A program made the translations under genes and the position numbers. The notes beneath the pieces are model-generated. The model was not told where the DNA came from. It saw nothing but the letters and a program-made list of their open reading frames with translations, and did no database searches. Source: Flammulina velutipes (taxonomy: Eukaryota > Basidiomycota > Agaricomycetes > Agaricales > Physalacriaceae). Taken from it: a stretch of 64,000 nucleotides of DNA. Shown piece after piece: positions 27,022-39,013 of the stretch (position 1 is the first letter of the stretch; the number at the start of each line of letters is the position of its first letter). The stretch covers positions 2,790,001 through 2,854,000 of the forward strand of contig CM022370.1 of NCBI GenBank assembly GCA_011800155.1, given 5' to 3'.

Positions 27022-28611
27022 TCAAGCAGGCAAGATAAAGCAGGAGCGTCCCTCTTCCTTCAAATTGTTCAGCCTCTCCATGCATCGTGCATCAAACCCC
27101 CGAGCGGGAAAAGTTCCCAGGCCGACCTCCGTGAGGCCCTTCCGCTCTTCAACCATATCCAGCACCGCATCAACACTCATCTCACAAGCCCAGACCAATT
27201 CCAACTTCTCGAGCTTCGGAACAACTTCATCGAGAGCAAGACGCATGCAAAACGTCTCCGATATCATATGAGGCTCCTCGGATATATCTTCTACATTGTG
27301 ACGAAACGCCACCGGAACACAGTGAGTCTCGACAGGTTCGTGAAGAATCAGCTCTTCCAACTGTGGCACTGTGCTCAACACATCCACCAACTCGCTCGCC
27401 CACATAACGACGCCCTTGAGGACTAACCGACGCATCGACGCTGCCACACGTGACCGTACAAAGAGGTCGATCAAAATGCGCGATGTGTTATCGTCAGGAA
27501 GCGACGTCGGAAACAGGTGAATGAGCTCTAGCCCGCTCAGTTTCGGAAGGTCGAGGGACGCCACCCAAAGCATACCTGGACCTCCCCGACTGTCCTCCCG
27601 AAACACTACCACCAGCTCTTTCACACGCAACGTCGTTGGGCGATAGCCTTGTCTCTCTGGGTCTAGGCCGCTTGGATAGCGAGGGCAGACGATGGCCAGC
27701 TTGTTGACCTTGTACAGACGTTCCACCGCCGTTGTGAGACTGCTATACGCAAGGTCGTCGAGCACAACCGTCTTGAGGCAATTGTTTCCTTCACGCTGCA
27801 ACTGGAGGCGTTCCATCAGATCCGCGTTCGTCTTCCCCTTGAACTTGAGATGCTGGAGCTGGGGCGCCGCGGCCACGGCATTGAGGAATGGGGAAAGGGA
27901 TGTGTCGATTCTGAGGTAATCGAGGCTGAGCGTCTCGAGCATGGGTAGGTGAACTACGTGAGTTGGGGAATCGGGGATGGGAAGGACGAATGTTGGGAGC
28001 CTCTGGTTGGGGAAATCCAGAGTGACGTGGCGCCAACGCGCCATGTGAGGGAGGAGGTAGGGAACGATGAAAAAGAAGGATAGCCCGACCATTCGAGTTA
28101 GGTGGGTGGTGTGATCTCGTGAATGAGAGGGGACTTTCAAGCGAATGGAGAGGGGGGAGATGAGAGAGCGTTCGACGTAGAGTCGTATTGTGTTTGCGAG
28201 CATCATACCGTTCCTGTCGCGTGGGGTCTCTAAGCGAGGGATGAACTTGACGTCTATGCATGCCCATGCGCGCGGCATGTCGAGGATGATAGCGCGCCAT
28301 CGTTGGCAAACCGATGCAATGGCAAGGGCTGTGAGGTCCATTATCACCTTGTATGGTAAAGGAGGGGAGGAGTGGGGATCAACGGCACACGCGTATGAGA
28401 AGCATTCACAAAGGACTTCAGTGGGGAGGAGGGCAATGGAACGTGTCGAGAGGAGATGTTTGAGGTTGGAAACGAACCCGCTCATGATGTTGCCCAAGTG
28501 CCGCTCAGCATGGGGACTTTGGTGTGCGTAATGGACAGCATCCTCTATGAGATGTGTTACATACGGAAGTTCGATCTCGTTCGTGTACAAAGGTGGGGGT
28601 TGGAGGTTCAT
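27022..28611 (-). CDS. F-box/LRR-type protein, single exon
   Basis: One uninterrupted frame of 529 residues. The segment IALLPTEVLCECFSYACAVDP ... LTALAIASVCQRWRAIILDMPRAW is the fungal F-box pattern (LPxEVL, then A-VC-RWR-I----P-LW). The rest is a chain of leucine-rich strand-helix units (for example LPMLETLSLDYLRI, APQLQHLKFKGK, LPKLSGLELIHLFP, VPQLEELILHEP, VPKLEKLELVWACEM). F-box proteins bring substrates to SCF ubiquitin ligases; here the substrate is unknown. Such genes form huge lineage-specific families in Agaricomycetes. The lack of introns is unusual against its neighbours and may reflect a retrocopy or simply the family habit. Confidence 0.85.
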   Translation of the reverse strand: MNLQPPPLYTNEIELPYVTHLIEDAVHYAHQSPHAERHLGNIMSGFVSNLKHLLSTRSIALLPTEVLCECFSYACAVDPHSSPPLPYKVIMDLTALAIASVCQRWRAIILDMPRAWACIDVKFIPRLETPRDRNGMMLANTIRLYVERSLISPLSIRLKVPSHSRDHTTHLTRMVGLSFFFIVPYLLPHMARWRHVTLDFPNQRLPTFVLPIPDSPTHVVHLPMLETLSLDYLRIDTSLSPFLNAVAAAPQLQHLKFKGKTNADLMERLQLQREGNNCLKTVVLDDLAYSSLTTAVERLYKVNKLAIVCPRYPSGLDPERQGYRPTTLRVKELVVVFREDSRGGPGMLWVASLDLPKLSGLELIHLFPTSLPDDNTSRILIDLFVRSRVAASMRRLVLKGVVMWASELVDVLSTVPQLEELILHEPVETHCVPVAFRHNVEDISEEPHMISETFCMRLALDEVVPKLEKLELVWACEMSVDAVLDMVEERKGLTEVGLGTFPARGFDARCMERLNNLKEEGRSCFILPA

Positions 28612-29339
28612 GTCAGGAACGCCACAGGTCGTGTAAGAGCAGGACGCTCAAATACGTGGTGAATAGCGGAGACTAAACGTTGATTTGAGCATTAGATCGT
28701 CAAAGAACAACATAACATACCCAAGGTATCACGAAGTGGTAGGAGTCACCACAAGCTGTGGGACGGAAAGTGGTGTGGTTGTCGCACGTTATAAGGGGAC
28801 TGAATGGAACTTATTGTGGTCAATGAGCTCTTGAAATTGCCGCGCGTCAAAGAGTAGGAAGTACCGAAGGTGTCGCGAAGTAGTGGTGGTGGTCAAAGCG
28901 CAAGGATTTAGAAGTCAAAGCGGAGGAAACGGGACCGTGGTATGACTCATTTCAGATTGACCCTATATAACGGCCCCTGCGAATTCAGAGCGAGGCAAGG
29001 AAGCGTTTCTAGGCTAGAAAGAGATGTCGGCAGGAATCCAGATGGAAGTCAAAGGGCAAGTGACCATCGTGGGAAAGCATCACTGCATTGCATACTAGTA
29101 CTTCTTTGGACGTATAACGTAGCTAACCAAGAATGCGGAGACCAGTGAGCAGCAAGTTGAAGTTAATGCATCTATAGTTCACTATAGCTTTGTTGCAAAA
29201 GGGGTGTGGCGCAACATTGATGATCGGCAAAAGCCGCCGGCCATTCGTCGATCAACAAACGACCCTCTTACCGCTTACTCTCAACTCTCTCGACCAATTA
29301 GAAAACCGACAGCCAACCCGTCGCGACATCTCTTTTCCA
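28612..29339. other. Intergenic region with a degenerate direct repeat
   Basis: No supported gene over about 730 bp. A motif reading AGGTATCACGAAGTGG near 28733 recurs as AGGTGTCGCGAAGTAG near 28868, each followed by GGTGGTC/GGAGTCACC-like DNA. It lies upstream of the F-box gene and might be regulatory. Confidence 0.35.
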
Positions 29340-29950
29340 ATGAGCGTCGATGTAGAAATGCGCGTCAGTATTCGACTCTATTCGCGTGTTTCTTCTTCTC
29401 AAAAACGCGACATTCTAGCCTGAGGACTCTACAGAGTCTGACTGGGTCCGCATTGTGAGCGGCGACGGATTTACCTTCATCGTACGTCGGAACGTCGCGA
29501 ACACGAGTGGTACGATCAGGAACTCGCTGGATACGACGAGTATGTCTTTTGTGCTGGTCCAGTAGCGCCAGACTGATTTTTGGATCGTGCAGGCGGTTTT
29601 GCTGAGGCGGAGGAGAAGACGTACAGGGCGGAGGAACGGTAAGGCTCCTGATACCAGAATCTTGCAGTGGCTGAGCTGTCCTGTGTTGCAGCGGTCTGAT
29701 TGTCCAGAAGCTTATTGAGTATATGTCCTTCAAGGCGCAATATGAGAAGGCAGGCCGCAAGGAAGACGTCCCTATCAATGAATTCATAGAGAGAATACCG
29801 CCAGAGATCGTACTCGAATTGTAAGTCCAGCATTCTTCTTATCCGGGTTTTCTGACCATATTTGCAGGTTGCTTGCTGCTGACTACCAAGAATGTGAGTG
29901 TATTCGGTGGTTGTCGAAGCGTCGATGCTCAATTCGCACGCTCAGTGTAA
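29340..29950 (+). CDS. ELC1: Elongin C
   Basis: A Skp1-fold adaptor in cullin-based ubiquitin ligases and RNA polymerase II turnover. Six short exons recovered by splicing: ATG at 29340 (MSVDVEMR), then DSTESDWVRIVSGDGFTFIV and RRNVANTSGTIRNSLDTT. Next are SGFAEAEEKTYRAEER and GLIVQKLIEYMSFKAQY, then VPINEFIERIPPEIVLEL and LLAADYQEL with TAA at 29948-29950. The S-DG-F-IV-R, NTSGTI--SL, F-E, Y--FKAQY and PPEIVLELLLAADY blocks match elongin C closely, and the total of about 116 residues equals the family size. No single exon is long, so the gene is nearly invisible to simple frame searches. It stands on the opposite strand to the F-box gene upstream. Confidence 0.85.
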
Positions 29951-30080
29951 ATTTAATAACTTTAAGAAACCTCTGTAGCCTATATTCATTAACGCGTACC
30001 TTGTAAGTGAGAATTGTGGCGCCAACAAGAGACGCCGGGTCACCGGGCCGATCATCCACCAAACCCTGTCTTGAACCATC

Positions 30081-30853
30081 ATGGCCGTTGTGTTCACAGA
30101 GACTGTACCACCATTCAACACGCTTGAACAGCATAAGACCTTAGTCTCGTCGACGCCTGAAAACTTTGCAGACATACCTGCAGTTCTTCGTCACAAACAA
30201 GAAAACGTTCGCGTCGCCTTTGATCCCCCCATCGACTCCCATCCAACATGGTCTTCGGGAACGCTATACGTGATAGACTCTTTTCTCGTCTTTATACAAG
30301 ACGCAGACCAAAAAGGCTTCCAGATTGAATATCCCGCCATTATCCTGCATGCTGTGTCGCGGGCAGTCGGGGAGATACCATCCATCTACTGTCAGCTGGA
30401 TGCAAACTTTGGTAACCCAGACGTGGCGGGGAAGGAGGATGCGGATGAGGAGATTAAAGAGCTGCTGATCACGCCCAACGATCCCTCTTCGCGTACGTTT
30501 GCCAAAGTCTCGACCCCGCCACATTCTCACTAACATGCTACCCTACATAGTGGATTCCATCTTTGAAGCCTTGTCCCTTTGCGCCTCCCTGCACCCAGAC
30601 GAACCGTCGCCGTCTGACGACGAGGACGACGCGTTTCTGGATGTGGACGACTTTGAGGACGCTGACGACGATGGCGAGGAACTCAGCGAAGTTGGGAAAG
30701 TGCGCAGTGATTTCATTAATGACCACCGATATCAGCCGTATTAATGTTCTTGGGTGTGTGTAGGCTACGCTGGATCGGTTTGAATCGATCATCGACTTTG
30801 GAGATAATGCGTCTGGGATTGTTGGTGGCGAAGAGAAGGAAGACAAGCCGTGA
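30081..30853 (+). CDS. pICln / methylosome subunit (Voldacs domain)
   Basis: A chaperone that holds Sm proteins with PRMT5 before snRNP assembly; cytosolic. Three exons: ATG at 30081 (MAVVFTETVPPFNTLEQHKT), a PH-like fold with TWSSGTLYVIDSFLVFIQD, GFQIEYPAIILHAVSR and SIYCQLDANFGN. The second exon carries IFEALSLCASLHPDEPSPSD and an acidic stretch (DDEDDAFLDVDDFEDADDD). A third short exon encodes ATLDRFESIIDFGDNASG and ends EDKP, TGA at 30851-30853. The order of PH fold, ALS-CA-LHPD helix and acidic insert is diagnostic. It lies 130 bp downstream of elongin C on the same strand. Confidence 0.87.
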
Positions 30854-31275
30854 TGAGATGAGTATCAAGCTCTGGGTATTTCCCTATCGCAGTGTATCTG
30901 AGATTCCGGGGATACGACTGACTCGAACTGAGTAATTCTTCATTGAAACGTCCGACTTGGTAGCGTGATGGTGATGGCAGCTGGTCGATAGTCCTTCTAT
31001 CGCGCAGTTGTGGTGATTTTTTGCGCGATCTTCGTAGTGTAAACATCTCCATAACAGCGTAGTATGCATGTTGCATTGCTTGCTATGGATGGGCTTGTTT
31101 GTTAGAAGGCTTTATCTATGTCTGTAGCCAAATATAGATGTACCTCGAGGCTTGCCCTTACACCCATCTGGTTCCAACGTGAACCTGAGTCAAACTCAAC
31201 GCAGCCGGATTGTTTAGTTCGCAATAAAGATGGATGGCGTAATTCAAACTGGCCGTGTCTTTTCCAGCAACCACC
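30854..31275. other. Intergenic region before the ABC transporter
   Basis: About 420 bp with no coding signal that I can support. Confidence 0.3.
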
Positions 31276-34200
31276 ATGTTCACAGATGCCTGGGACGCAC
31301 AGGTCCCCATTGCAGAACAGTCGCACCAACTTGGGTACGTTCTTCATACAAACTTCACGAAACCTATACCGAGTTACAACAGCACTGGCGACGCGCTGTA
31401 CATTCCAGCATGTACAGCTGCACTCTCAGCAGCAGCGCTATTTCTCCAAGCTCTCATCTTGCTGCTTCGCCCCAAGCCCACCATCCAACCGATACCAGCC
31501 AAAAATCACGTCCGAATCATCTTCGCCTGCCAAAGCCTTAGATGGCTCGCGTCTCTCGTTCTAGCAGGGCTATCGATAACAACTGAGCTGCAGGCCCCCA
31601 AGTCTGTCACCCTCAGCGCCGGTGTGTCCATTTGCGCAACATTGGTGCGTTATTTCTCCTCATTCAGACTCCCCGCTCACATCTCCTAGGTATACACGAC
31701 AGTCCTGGCTTTCCTCGCTCTGTTGTCCAAAGGATGGAATAGATCACTTACAAGACACGCCAATACCCTCTATCTAGTCACCTTTGCCGTCTACTTCTAT
31801 CGGGACGTTTACCCTCTCATGACATACACCTTGCCAGTGCCAGACAGAGCCGAGGGCCAACTGCTCTGGGCAAAGGTCGCGTTACTTGCATTACTTGCGG
31901 TCATTCTGCCTCTGGGGATACCACGCGCCTACGTCCCTGCCGACCCTAAGGTATGGATCGCGTACATCCAGCCGTAAACTCACTGAGAAATAAAAACAGA
32001 ACCCGACGGAGCCTTCCCCAGAGCAGACTGCTTCTATTTTCTCGTGCATGACTTATGCCCATCTCGATCCGCTAGTCTATCTCGCCTTCCGGCTCCCTCA
32101 TCTTCCCTTCGATGAATTACCTGTCCTCGCTGACTACGACGAAGGCCGCGTACTAAAAAAGCGGACCTGGAAGGTCTGTCCTTCTTACCCGAGTTTTGAC
32201 CAGGCGCTCAACGTTATCATAGTATCTCGACGTGTTTTCTGGGGCTCGCAAACGGCACCTCTTCTTTGGAATCATGCAAGCATTCCGGAAAGAATACATT
32301 GTCCTTGCAATTATGATCGAATTGAATGTCCTTTCCTCCTTTGCGAGTCCGATAGGTCTTAACAGACTGCTTACGTGAGTCCCCTTCAATTGAAAGCACG
32401 CCGCAGTAGGCTCATCGAGAGTAGTTATATCGAAGATAGCGAAAAGGCCACTACCCGCCCATGGGTTTGGATTCTGTTCATCCTCTTTGGACCCATAGCA
32501 TCGTCACTGTCGATCAATTATTACCTCCTGGTTGCCGTGAGTTTCATCTATTGCCATCTGCAGCAGCTCTGAGCCCCGATCCAGACACAAATTATCGCTC
32601 GCGCTCAGGCTATAGTCACTCAGCTTGTTTTCGAGCATTCGCTTCGTATTCGAATGAAGGCCGCTGCTGAAGAGTCCAAGAGCCCGCCAGCAACTATCGC
32701 GACGACCCCAGAGACACAATCACTTCTTGACCAAGATGGGGACGATCATCCTGCTGAAAGCTCGAATGGCGACAGCGATACGCTACAAGCCAGCAGCATC
32801 AGCGTCAACACCGAGGATCCCAAAACGAAAGAGAAAGCCGACGAAAAACCAGCCGACAAAGCGGACAGCAATCTTGTCGGGAAGATCAATAACCTTGTTT
32901 CCACAGATCTTGAGAACATCGTCGAAGCGAGAGATTTCTTCCTCCTCGTTTTCTACGTTCCTGTGCAGATGGCTCTTTGCATTGTCTTCTTGTACATGAT
33001 ACTGGGCTGGAGGTAAGTCGAAGCTCGAGAAAACATCACCATTTGCTGATCATGCCATGTAGCGCCTTTGCTGGAATGGCCTTCCTGTGCTGCATGCTCC
33101 CCGTTCCAGGTTTGGTCGGGAAATTAGCTCACAAGATCCAGGAGGAGAGATTGAAGCGATCCGATGCCCGTGTGCAAAGTGTTACTGAAAGTGGGTGGAT
33201 ATCGAGTTATGATGTATATAGCGCTAATGTTTCCAGTCATGAATGTATTGCGCATGGTGAAGCTCTTTGGGTGGGAGAGGAAGATGGCCGGCAGGATGTC
33301 CAATAAAAGAGAAGAAGAGCTCGTTTGGGTCAAATGGCGTCTTCTTTTGGACTTGTTGAACAGTCTCGTCAAGTGAGTTTTCACGATGTTCCATCGAGTA
33401 TGGACTGACACCCATCTCTAGCTTCGCCATTTCTGTCTTGACGATAATTATTACACTGGCTACATAGTGAGTCAGGTCTTAGCCATTACTTTTCTAGAGA
33501 ACTGAGATTATTTAATAGCGTAGGTTGAAGTAGTACACTGCATATCTTGCGCTAACTCTGATTCCATCCAGACCATTTTCATGAAGGGAAGACTCAGCGC
33601 ATCGATCGTTTTTTCGAGCATGACGGTTTTCGACCTCCTCCAGCGACAGCTGCACGAGATCATGAACTTTGTTACACCAACTCTCGCTGGAAAAGTCTCG
33701 CTGGATCGCTTAGGAGATTTTTTGCACAATGTGCGCATTATGGCCTCTGCCATTATGATGACGACTTACCTATATTCTTAGACGGAGCTCGTCGATGCTT
33801 ACGCCGCTAAGGACGCTCATGATCTATATACCCCGGAGAACGCAGACGACGCCGACATCGGGTTCCAGGATGCATCTTTTGCTTGGTCCGCCGAGCTGGA
33901 CGGATCGTTCACACCCTCCAGACGCAAATTCACGCTCAATATCAGCGACCGATTGGCGTTCAAGAAGGGAAAGATCAATCTTATTGTGGGGCCTACTGGC
34001 TCCGGAAAGACATCCATCTTGATGGCTCTTCTTGGTGAGGCAGAGAGCCTGTTGTGTGTGAGTTCGGTACTAAATGACGTTTGACGATAGGCGAAATGCA
34101 CTTCATACCTGCCGGACCTGATGCGTGGTTCAATCTTCCTCGCGGTGGAGGTATCGCTTACGCGGCACAAGAGTCCTGGGTCCAGAATGAGACTATCAAG

Positions 34201-37200
34201 GTATGCTGCAGCAGGAGTGTTCAGGAAGACAGACCATTAACGAACATCTCTAGAATAACATCCTCTTTGGCGCACCGTTAGACGAAACGCGCTATAAAAC
34301 AGTCATTCAGCATTGCGGACTGGAGCGCGATATCGCTTTGTTTGACGCGGGAGACGAAACTGAAGTTGGCGAGAAAGGATTGACGTTGAGTGGAGGACAA
34401 AAGGCGCGCGTTACTCTCGCGAGGTAGGCATCTACGCGATTCAGTCCTTGATTGCATAGCTGAACGGTGAGATAGAGCGATATATTCCTCGGCTGAGATT
34501 ATACTCCTGGATGATGTCTTGGCAGCACTAGAGTGAGTTGCAACGGCAGCTGTTGTTGTTGAAGATGTACTGACCTACAACACAAGTGTACACACGGCCA
34601 AGTGGATTGTCGATAAATGCTTAGCTGGAGATCTCGTTAAAGGCCGGACGATCATACTAGTGGTACGCTCGCAAGCTCTTCCTCAATACCGTCCCAGGCT
34701 CATCGGACAAACAGACTCACAACATCGCTTTGGCACGGCCCATCGCAGACTTTGTGGTCTCTGTCAAGGATGGACGAATCAACGATCAGGGATCTGCAGC
34801 TGATGTTTTCGGACATGACGAAGCGTTAAAGGCAGAAGAATCTAAGGACCAGGCCGAGTTACAAAAAGCCGAAGAAGTTGAAGCGATTGAAGGGGACACT
34901 ATCCCTGCCGGGGAGAAAAAAAGTGGGAAGCTGATTGTTGCGGAAGAGATTGACGAAGGACATATTGGATGGCCGGCCTGTTCGTCCTTTCTTTCTTCAC
35001 TTTGGATTGGACTGGGGACTGAATTGGATCTATACAGTGAAGCTCTACTTTGCATCCTTAGGCGGAGACTACGTCTTTTTCTTCTTTATCGTTGTTCTCG
35101 GTGGATTCTTGCTATCAGAAGCATGCAATGTTTCTCAGACATGGTGGATAGGCCACTGGGCCTCTAAATACGAGGAGGCGGACAACCCTCTCGACGTTTC
35201 GGTTTCTTAGTGAGTGCTTTAGACCAGGTTGGTTATTTTAAGAAACTAATTGTGCCGGTTAGTTACTTGGGCGTCTACTGTTCGTGCTCTGTTTAATCTT
35301 GTTCAGTCGTCGGATTCTAACCTCGCAATAGGTCTGCTCGCTGCCCTATCTGTGATCATCTATGGCATTGGTGTCTCCACGTACATTTTCGGAGCGCTGA
35401 GATCTGCTAGGTCTGTTCACCGGCAGCTCGTCGAGTCAATACTCGGTACAACCTTAAGGTGGCTTGATACGACGCCTACGTCGCGAGTCATTGCCCGGTG
35501 TACCCAGGATATTCGAGCTAGTGAGTTTCTGACTTCTTCTTGCATATTAATGGCTCACTGACTGACTACGCTTCATAGTCGATGGTCCAGTAACGACATA
35601 CTTCATGTACCTCCAAGATGTCACCATGTCAATGCTCGCCAAGTTCTTCGCCATTATTATCGTGACCCCGCTCTATGTTATACCGTCCATCGCTGTTGCT
35701 GCTGCGGGAGGTGCATGTGGACAGGTTTACATCAAAGCTCAATTGAGTGTCAAGCGAGAGATGGCCAATGCTAAAGCACCAGTGATGGCTCAGTGCGTGC
35801 CCTCGTCTGTGTCTTATATCTCTATTGATGTCGGTACATTGTAGCTTTGGCGCTACCATTGCTGGATTGAGTACGTGTTTCTTCTTTTCTCGGGATGACA
35901 TGGTCTCATCTTCATCTTTAGCTTCTGTGCGGGCATATGGGGCACAAGATGCCTTCATCGAGGAGTCCTTACGCCGCATCAACAAGTATACCAGAGCCGC
36001 TAGGACGTTTTGGAATCTGAATCGCTGGATCGGTATCCGTGTGGATGTATTGGGTGGTTTGTTTGCGGCGTCTCTTGCGACCTACATGGTGTACTTCAAG
36101 CGTGAACAAGCCAGTGTCACTGGGTTCTCTTTGAACATGGCCAGTACGTTCTTCCATCTGGTCTATAGTGTCACCTACTTATAGTTTTGACTAGTCGGCT
36201 TCAGTGGTATGATCATCTGGTGGGTTCGTCTTTTCAACGAGTTCGAAGTACAAGGTGTGTCTTATTTCTCTCGTCTCAGTGTACAATTCTTTACCTTTTT
36301 ACCCAGGCAACAGGTAAAAGCTTACCTCACATCTATAATCATCGACTTACCCATAGACATGTAGTCTCGAGAGGATCAACAACTACGTCCAGATTGAACA
36401 AGAACCGAAAAGCACAACAGAGGGCACACCACCAGCGTACTGGCCAGCAAGCGGAAATCTCCACGTGGAGAAGCTTTCTGCGAGATACTCCCAGGACGGG
36501 CCCAAAGTGTTGCATGATATATCTTTCGATATCAAGTCTGGTGAACGTATTGGTGTCGGTACGTACCATCGTCCTTATACTGGGAATGAAGGCTTATGTG
36601 TGGTGTTACAGTGGGCCGGACAGGCTCTGGAAAGGTTCGTCTTCTTGATGTTAGTGCGACCCATAGTCTAACAGTCTCGCCAGAGCTCGTTGACATTGTC
36701 TCTTTTGCGATGCATCTTCACCGAAGGAGATGTCATCTTCGATGGCCGGCCAACTTCGTCTGTCAACCTCGATGTCCTACGCACAAGCATCACCATCATA
36801 CCGCAGATGGTATGTTTGATATCTTCGAATCTGCCATGCTGGAGACTGACCGCATGATAGCCCGAACTGCTCAGCGGTACTTTGCGAGAAAATCTGGACC
36901 CATTCGACCAGCATGACGATGCCACTTTGAACGATGCCTTGCGCGCAGCTGGCTTAACTTCGCTCCAAAACCAAGTCGAGGAAGGTCGTGTAACCCTCGA
37001 TAGCACCATCTCGAGTGGTGGCGGTAATCTCTCTGTTGGACAGCGTCAAATTATCGCTTTGGCGAGAGCTATTGTCCGGGGAAGCAAGTTGCTCATCCTC
37101 GATGAAGGTAAGATTATCATATAGCTGGCTATTTGACTGGGTATGCTGACTGCGATATCTTGTAGCGACTTCCGCTATAGATTACAAGACAGACACGATC

Positions 37201-37485
37201 ATCCAGTCTTCTTTGCGAACAGAGTTGAAGTCTGACGTGACTTTGATTACTGTGGCGCACCGACTTCAAACTATTATGGATGCGGACAAGATTGTGAGTG
37301 ATACTGTGGATGTTCCTTAGAGTTCGCCATCTCATTGTAATGTGTAGATGGTTCTTGACGCGGGACGCATTGTGGAGTTTGATTCTCCTGCCAACCTTCT
37401 TGAAGTCAAGGACGGGTTTTTGAGGGCGCTTGTAGACGAGTCTAACGACAAAGCTACCCTTTATGCTATGGCAAAACGTATATAG
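31276..37485 (+). CDS. ABCC/MRP-type full-length ABC transporter
   Basis: About 20 exons; ATG at 31276 ([15 protein letters not shown]), TAG at 37483-37485. An N-terminal TMD0 of several spans ([45 protein letters not shown]) is followed by two TMD-NBD halves. NBD1: Walker [22 protein letters not shown], signature [19 protein letters not shown], Walker [14 protein letters not shown]; Asp in place of the catalytic Glu is normal for ABCC NBD1. NBD2: Walker [12 protein letters not shown] rebuilt over an intron, Q-loop [15 protein letters not shown], signature [17 protein letters not shown], Walker B LLILDEATSAID, switch VAHRL. Length and TMD0 suit yeast Ycf1/Ybt1-like exporters of glutathione conjugates or bile-acid-like anions, on vacuole or plasma membrane. 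The substrate is unknown. All motifs are intact. Confidence 0.9.
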
Positions 37486-37734
37486 AGTGACTTACATCCT
37501 ATATTTATCAAGTATCGCTTTGGTTTGGTGAAGGTCGGAGTGCAATTCGTACCGACTCGGCCCGCTCCTCCCTTGCTATTTACGTCCATGCCGCCCCGAC
37601 GAATTGCTGTTTTTCTTTCAATCCCTCTGCAAGCTACGCACCTAACTGTTCAGGAATCACTAGTCTCGTCTTCATTCCTCTTCGGACAGGGTCTGATATC
37701 ATTCGCAACACTACTAGCTACTCCGAGGTATCCT

Positions 37735-38768
37735 TCAAGCCTCCTTTGGCGCCTTTTCTATCGCTGCCACCGTTTCTTTCCAAAGCTTCTCTCTGAATGG
37801 CTCTCCGCCCTTACCGAGCAAATACGGGATTCTACGAAAGCAAATCAGCACAATTTAATGAATAGCGAAGTGTATCCGACGTACCTCGCCGGGCTCCCTT
37901 TCACCAGTAAATGACCATGGGTGTGCACGTCTTCTGCTGCAGCTCTGACAATCAATCTTGACCCTACTTCTGGCGTATTGGCTCCAAGCGCTGTCAAGTA
38001 CAACCCGGTGACTGTCAATGGCTTCAAGTACCAAGGAGCATTCCTAGCCAGATTCGTGTACACTGGTCCGGTGCACACGTTGTTGACGATGATCTCCTTT
38101 GGGTCAACTTCCTTCGCCAACGATTCTACGAAACTCGCTAAGAGGAGTTTGGACTCTCCGTAGCGTTTCTGCCCTCTAAATAGGCTTGGGTCAGACATGT
38201 TGTCGAAGATATCGCGTCCTTTTGGGAAATAGGAAAGGTCGATCGGGACTGAAGACACAGACCCTACGATGCATAGGTTGGAGGGGGATGATGAGCGCGA
38301 GGACGACGAGCGCAGGATAGGGATGAGGCGATTGGCGAGAAGGGCGGTGGAGACGTAGTTGACCTGCATAGTCATTTCCCGCTGGGGTTCGGTGCTGGTT
38401 GAAACAGCCCAGCGAAAGGGATAGACTCCGGCGTTCAGGATGGCGACATCTAGGTTCTTGACCGATGCCTCGACCTTTCCTGCGAACGCCACCACCGACC
38501 TCTCCGACGCCATGTCGATCTCTAGGACCAGGATGTCGGGCGGCGGTTTACGAGCAGCAACGATCGGGTCAGCGAGGAATTCGGCCTTTGCAGCCTCTCC
38601 CTTCTCCAGACTGCGTACACCCAATATGAGTGTTTCCGCTCCGCGTTGCGCCAAGTGCAGTGCTGTGGCGTAGCCTAGTCCGATGTTGGCACCTGTGACA
38701 AGGACAGTTTTGCCTCCAAAGGTCAAATCTTCTGGGAGTTGCGCGATATAGTTTCGTAGGAACGGCAT
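37735..38768 (-). CDS. Short-chain dehydrogenase/reductase (retinol-dehydrogenase-like)
   Basis: Two exons: start 38768 (MPFLRNYIAQLPEDLTFGGK), NAD(P) site KTVLVTGANIGLGYATALHLA, NAG strand VAILNAGVYPF, catalytic region SNLCIVGSVSS and YGESKLLLASF (YxxxK). A 3' exon behind an intron with donor GTACGTCGG encodes IPYLLGKGGEPFREKLWKET and ends APKEA, TGA at 37735-37737. Ignoring this exon would give a false C-terminus. An Rossmann-fold oxidoreductase; substrate unknown. Convergent with the ABC transporter and divergent from a second SDR, which makes a possible small detoxification or secondary-metabolism trio. No synthase-type core gene is present. Confidence 0.87.
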
Positions 38769-38835
38769 TGTGAGTCGTGCTTGTCTTCTTACTTCTGTTC
38801 TCCTTATTTATATGCATCTCTAGCTCAGGGATTCT

Positions 38836-38877
38836 CGGAAATCCCGGAGGTCGAGGAACTTGATCTCGGAAGTCCCG
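38836..38877. promoter_or_regulatory. Two CGG-N5-CCG sites in a divergent promoter
   Basis: CGGAAATCCCG at 38836-38846 and CGGAAGTCCCG at 38867-38877; the second extends to the dyad CTCGG/CCGAG. Inverted CGG triplets are typical targets of fungal Zn(II)2Cys6 factors. They lie between the start codons of two divergent SDR genes and could control both. Confidence 0.5.
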
Positions 38878-39013
38878 AGCTGACACACCTGAATGGGCGT
38901 TCGTCACTGCTTTGTTCATCGTTGCCGTTAAGATTCGTATCTATCATGATCATGCCGGCGGCACTCGAGTTATAACAGTCCCGACTGCCTGGGTTTGTCT
39001 CTAGAACACTACC

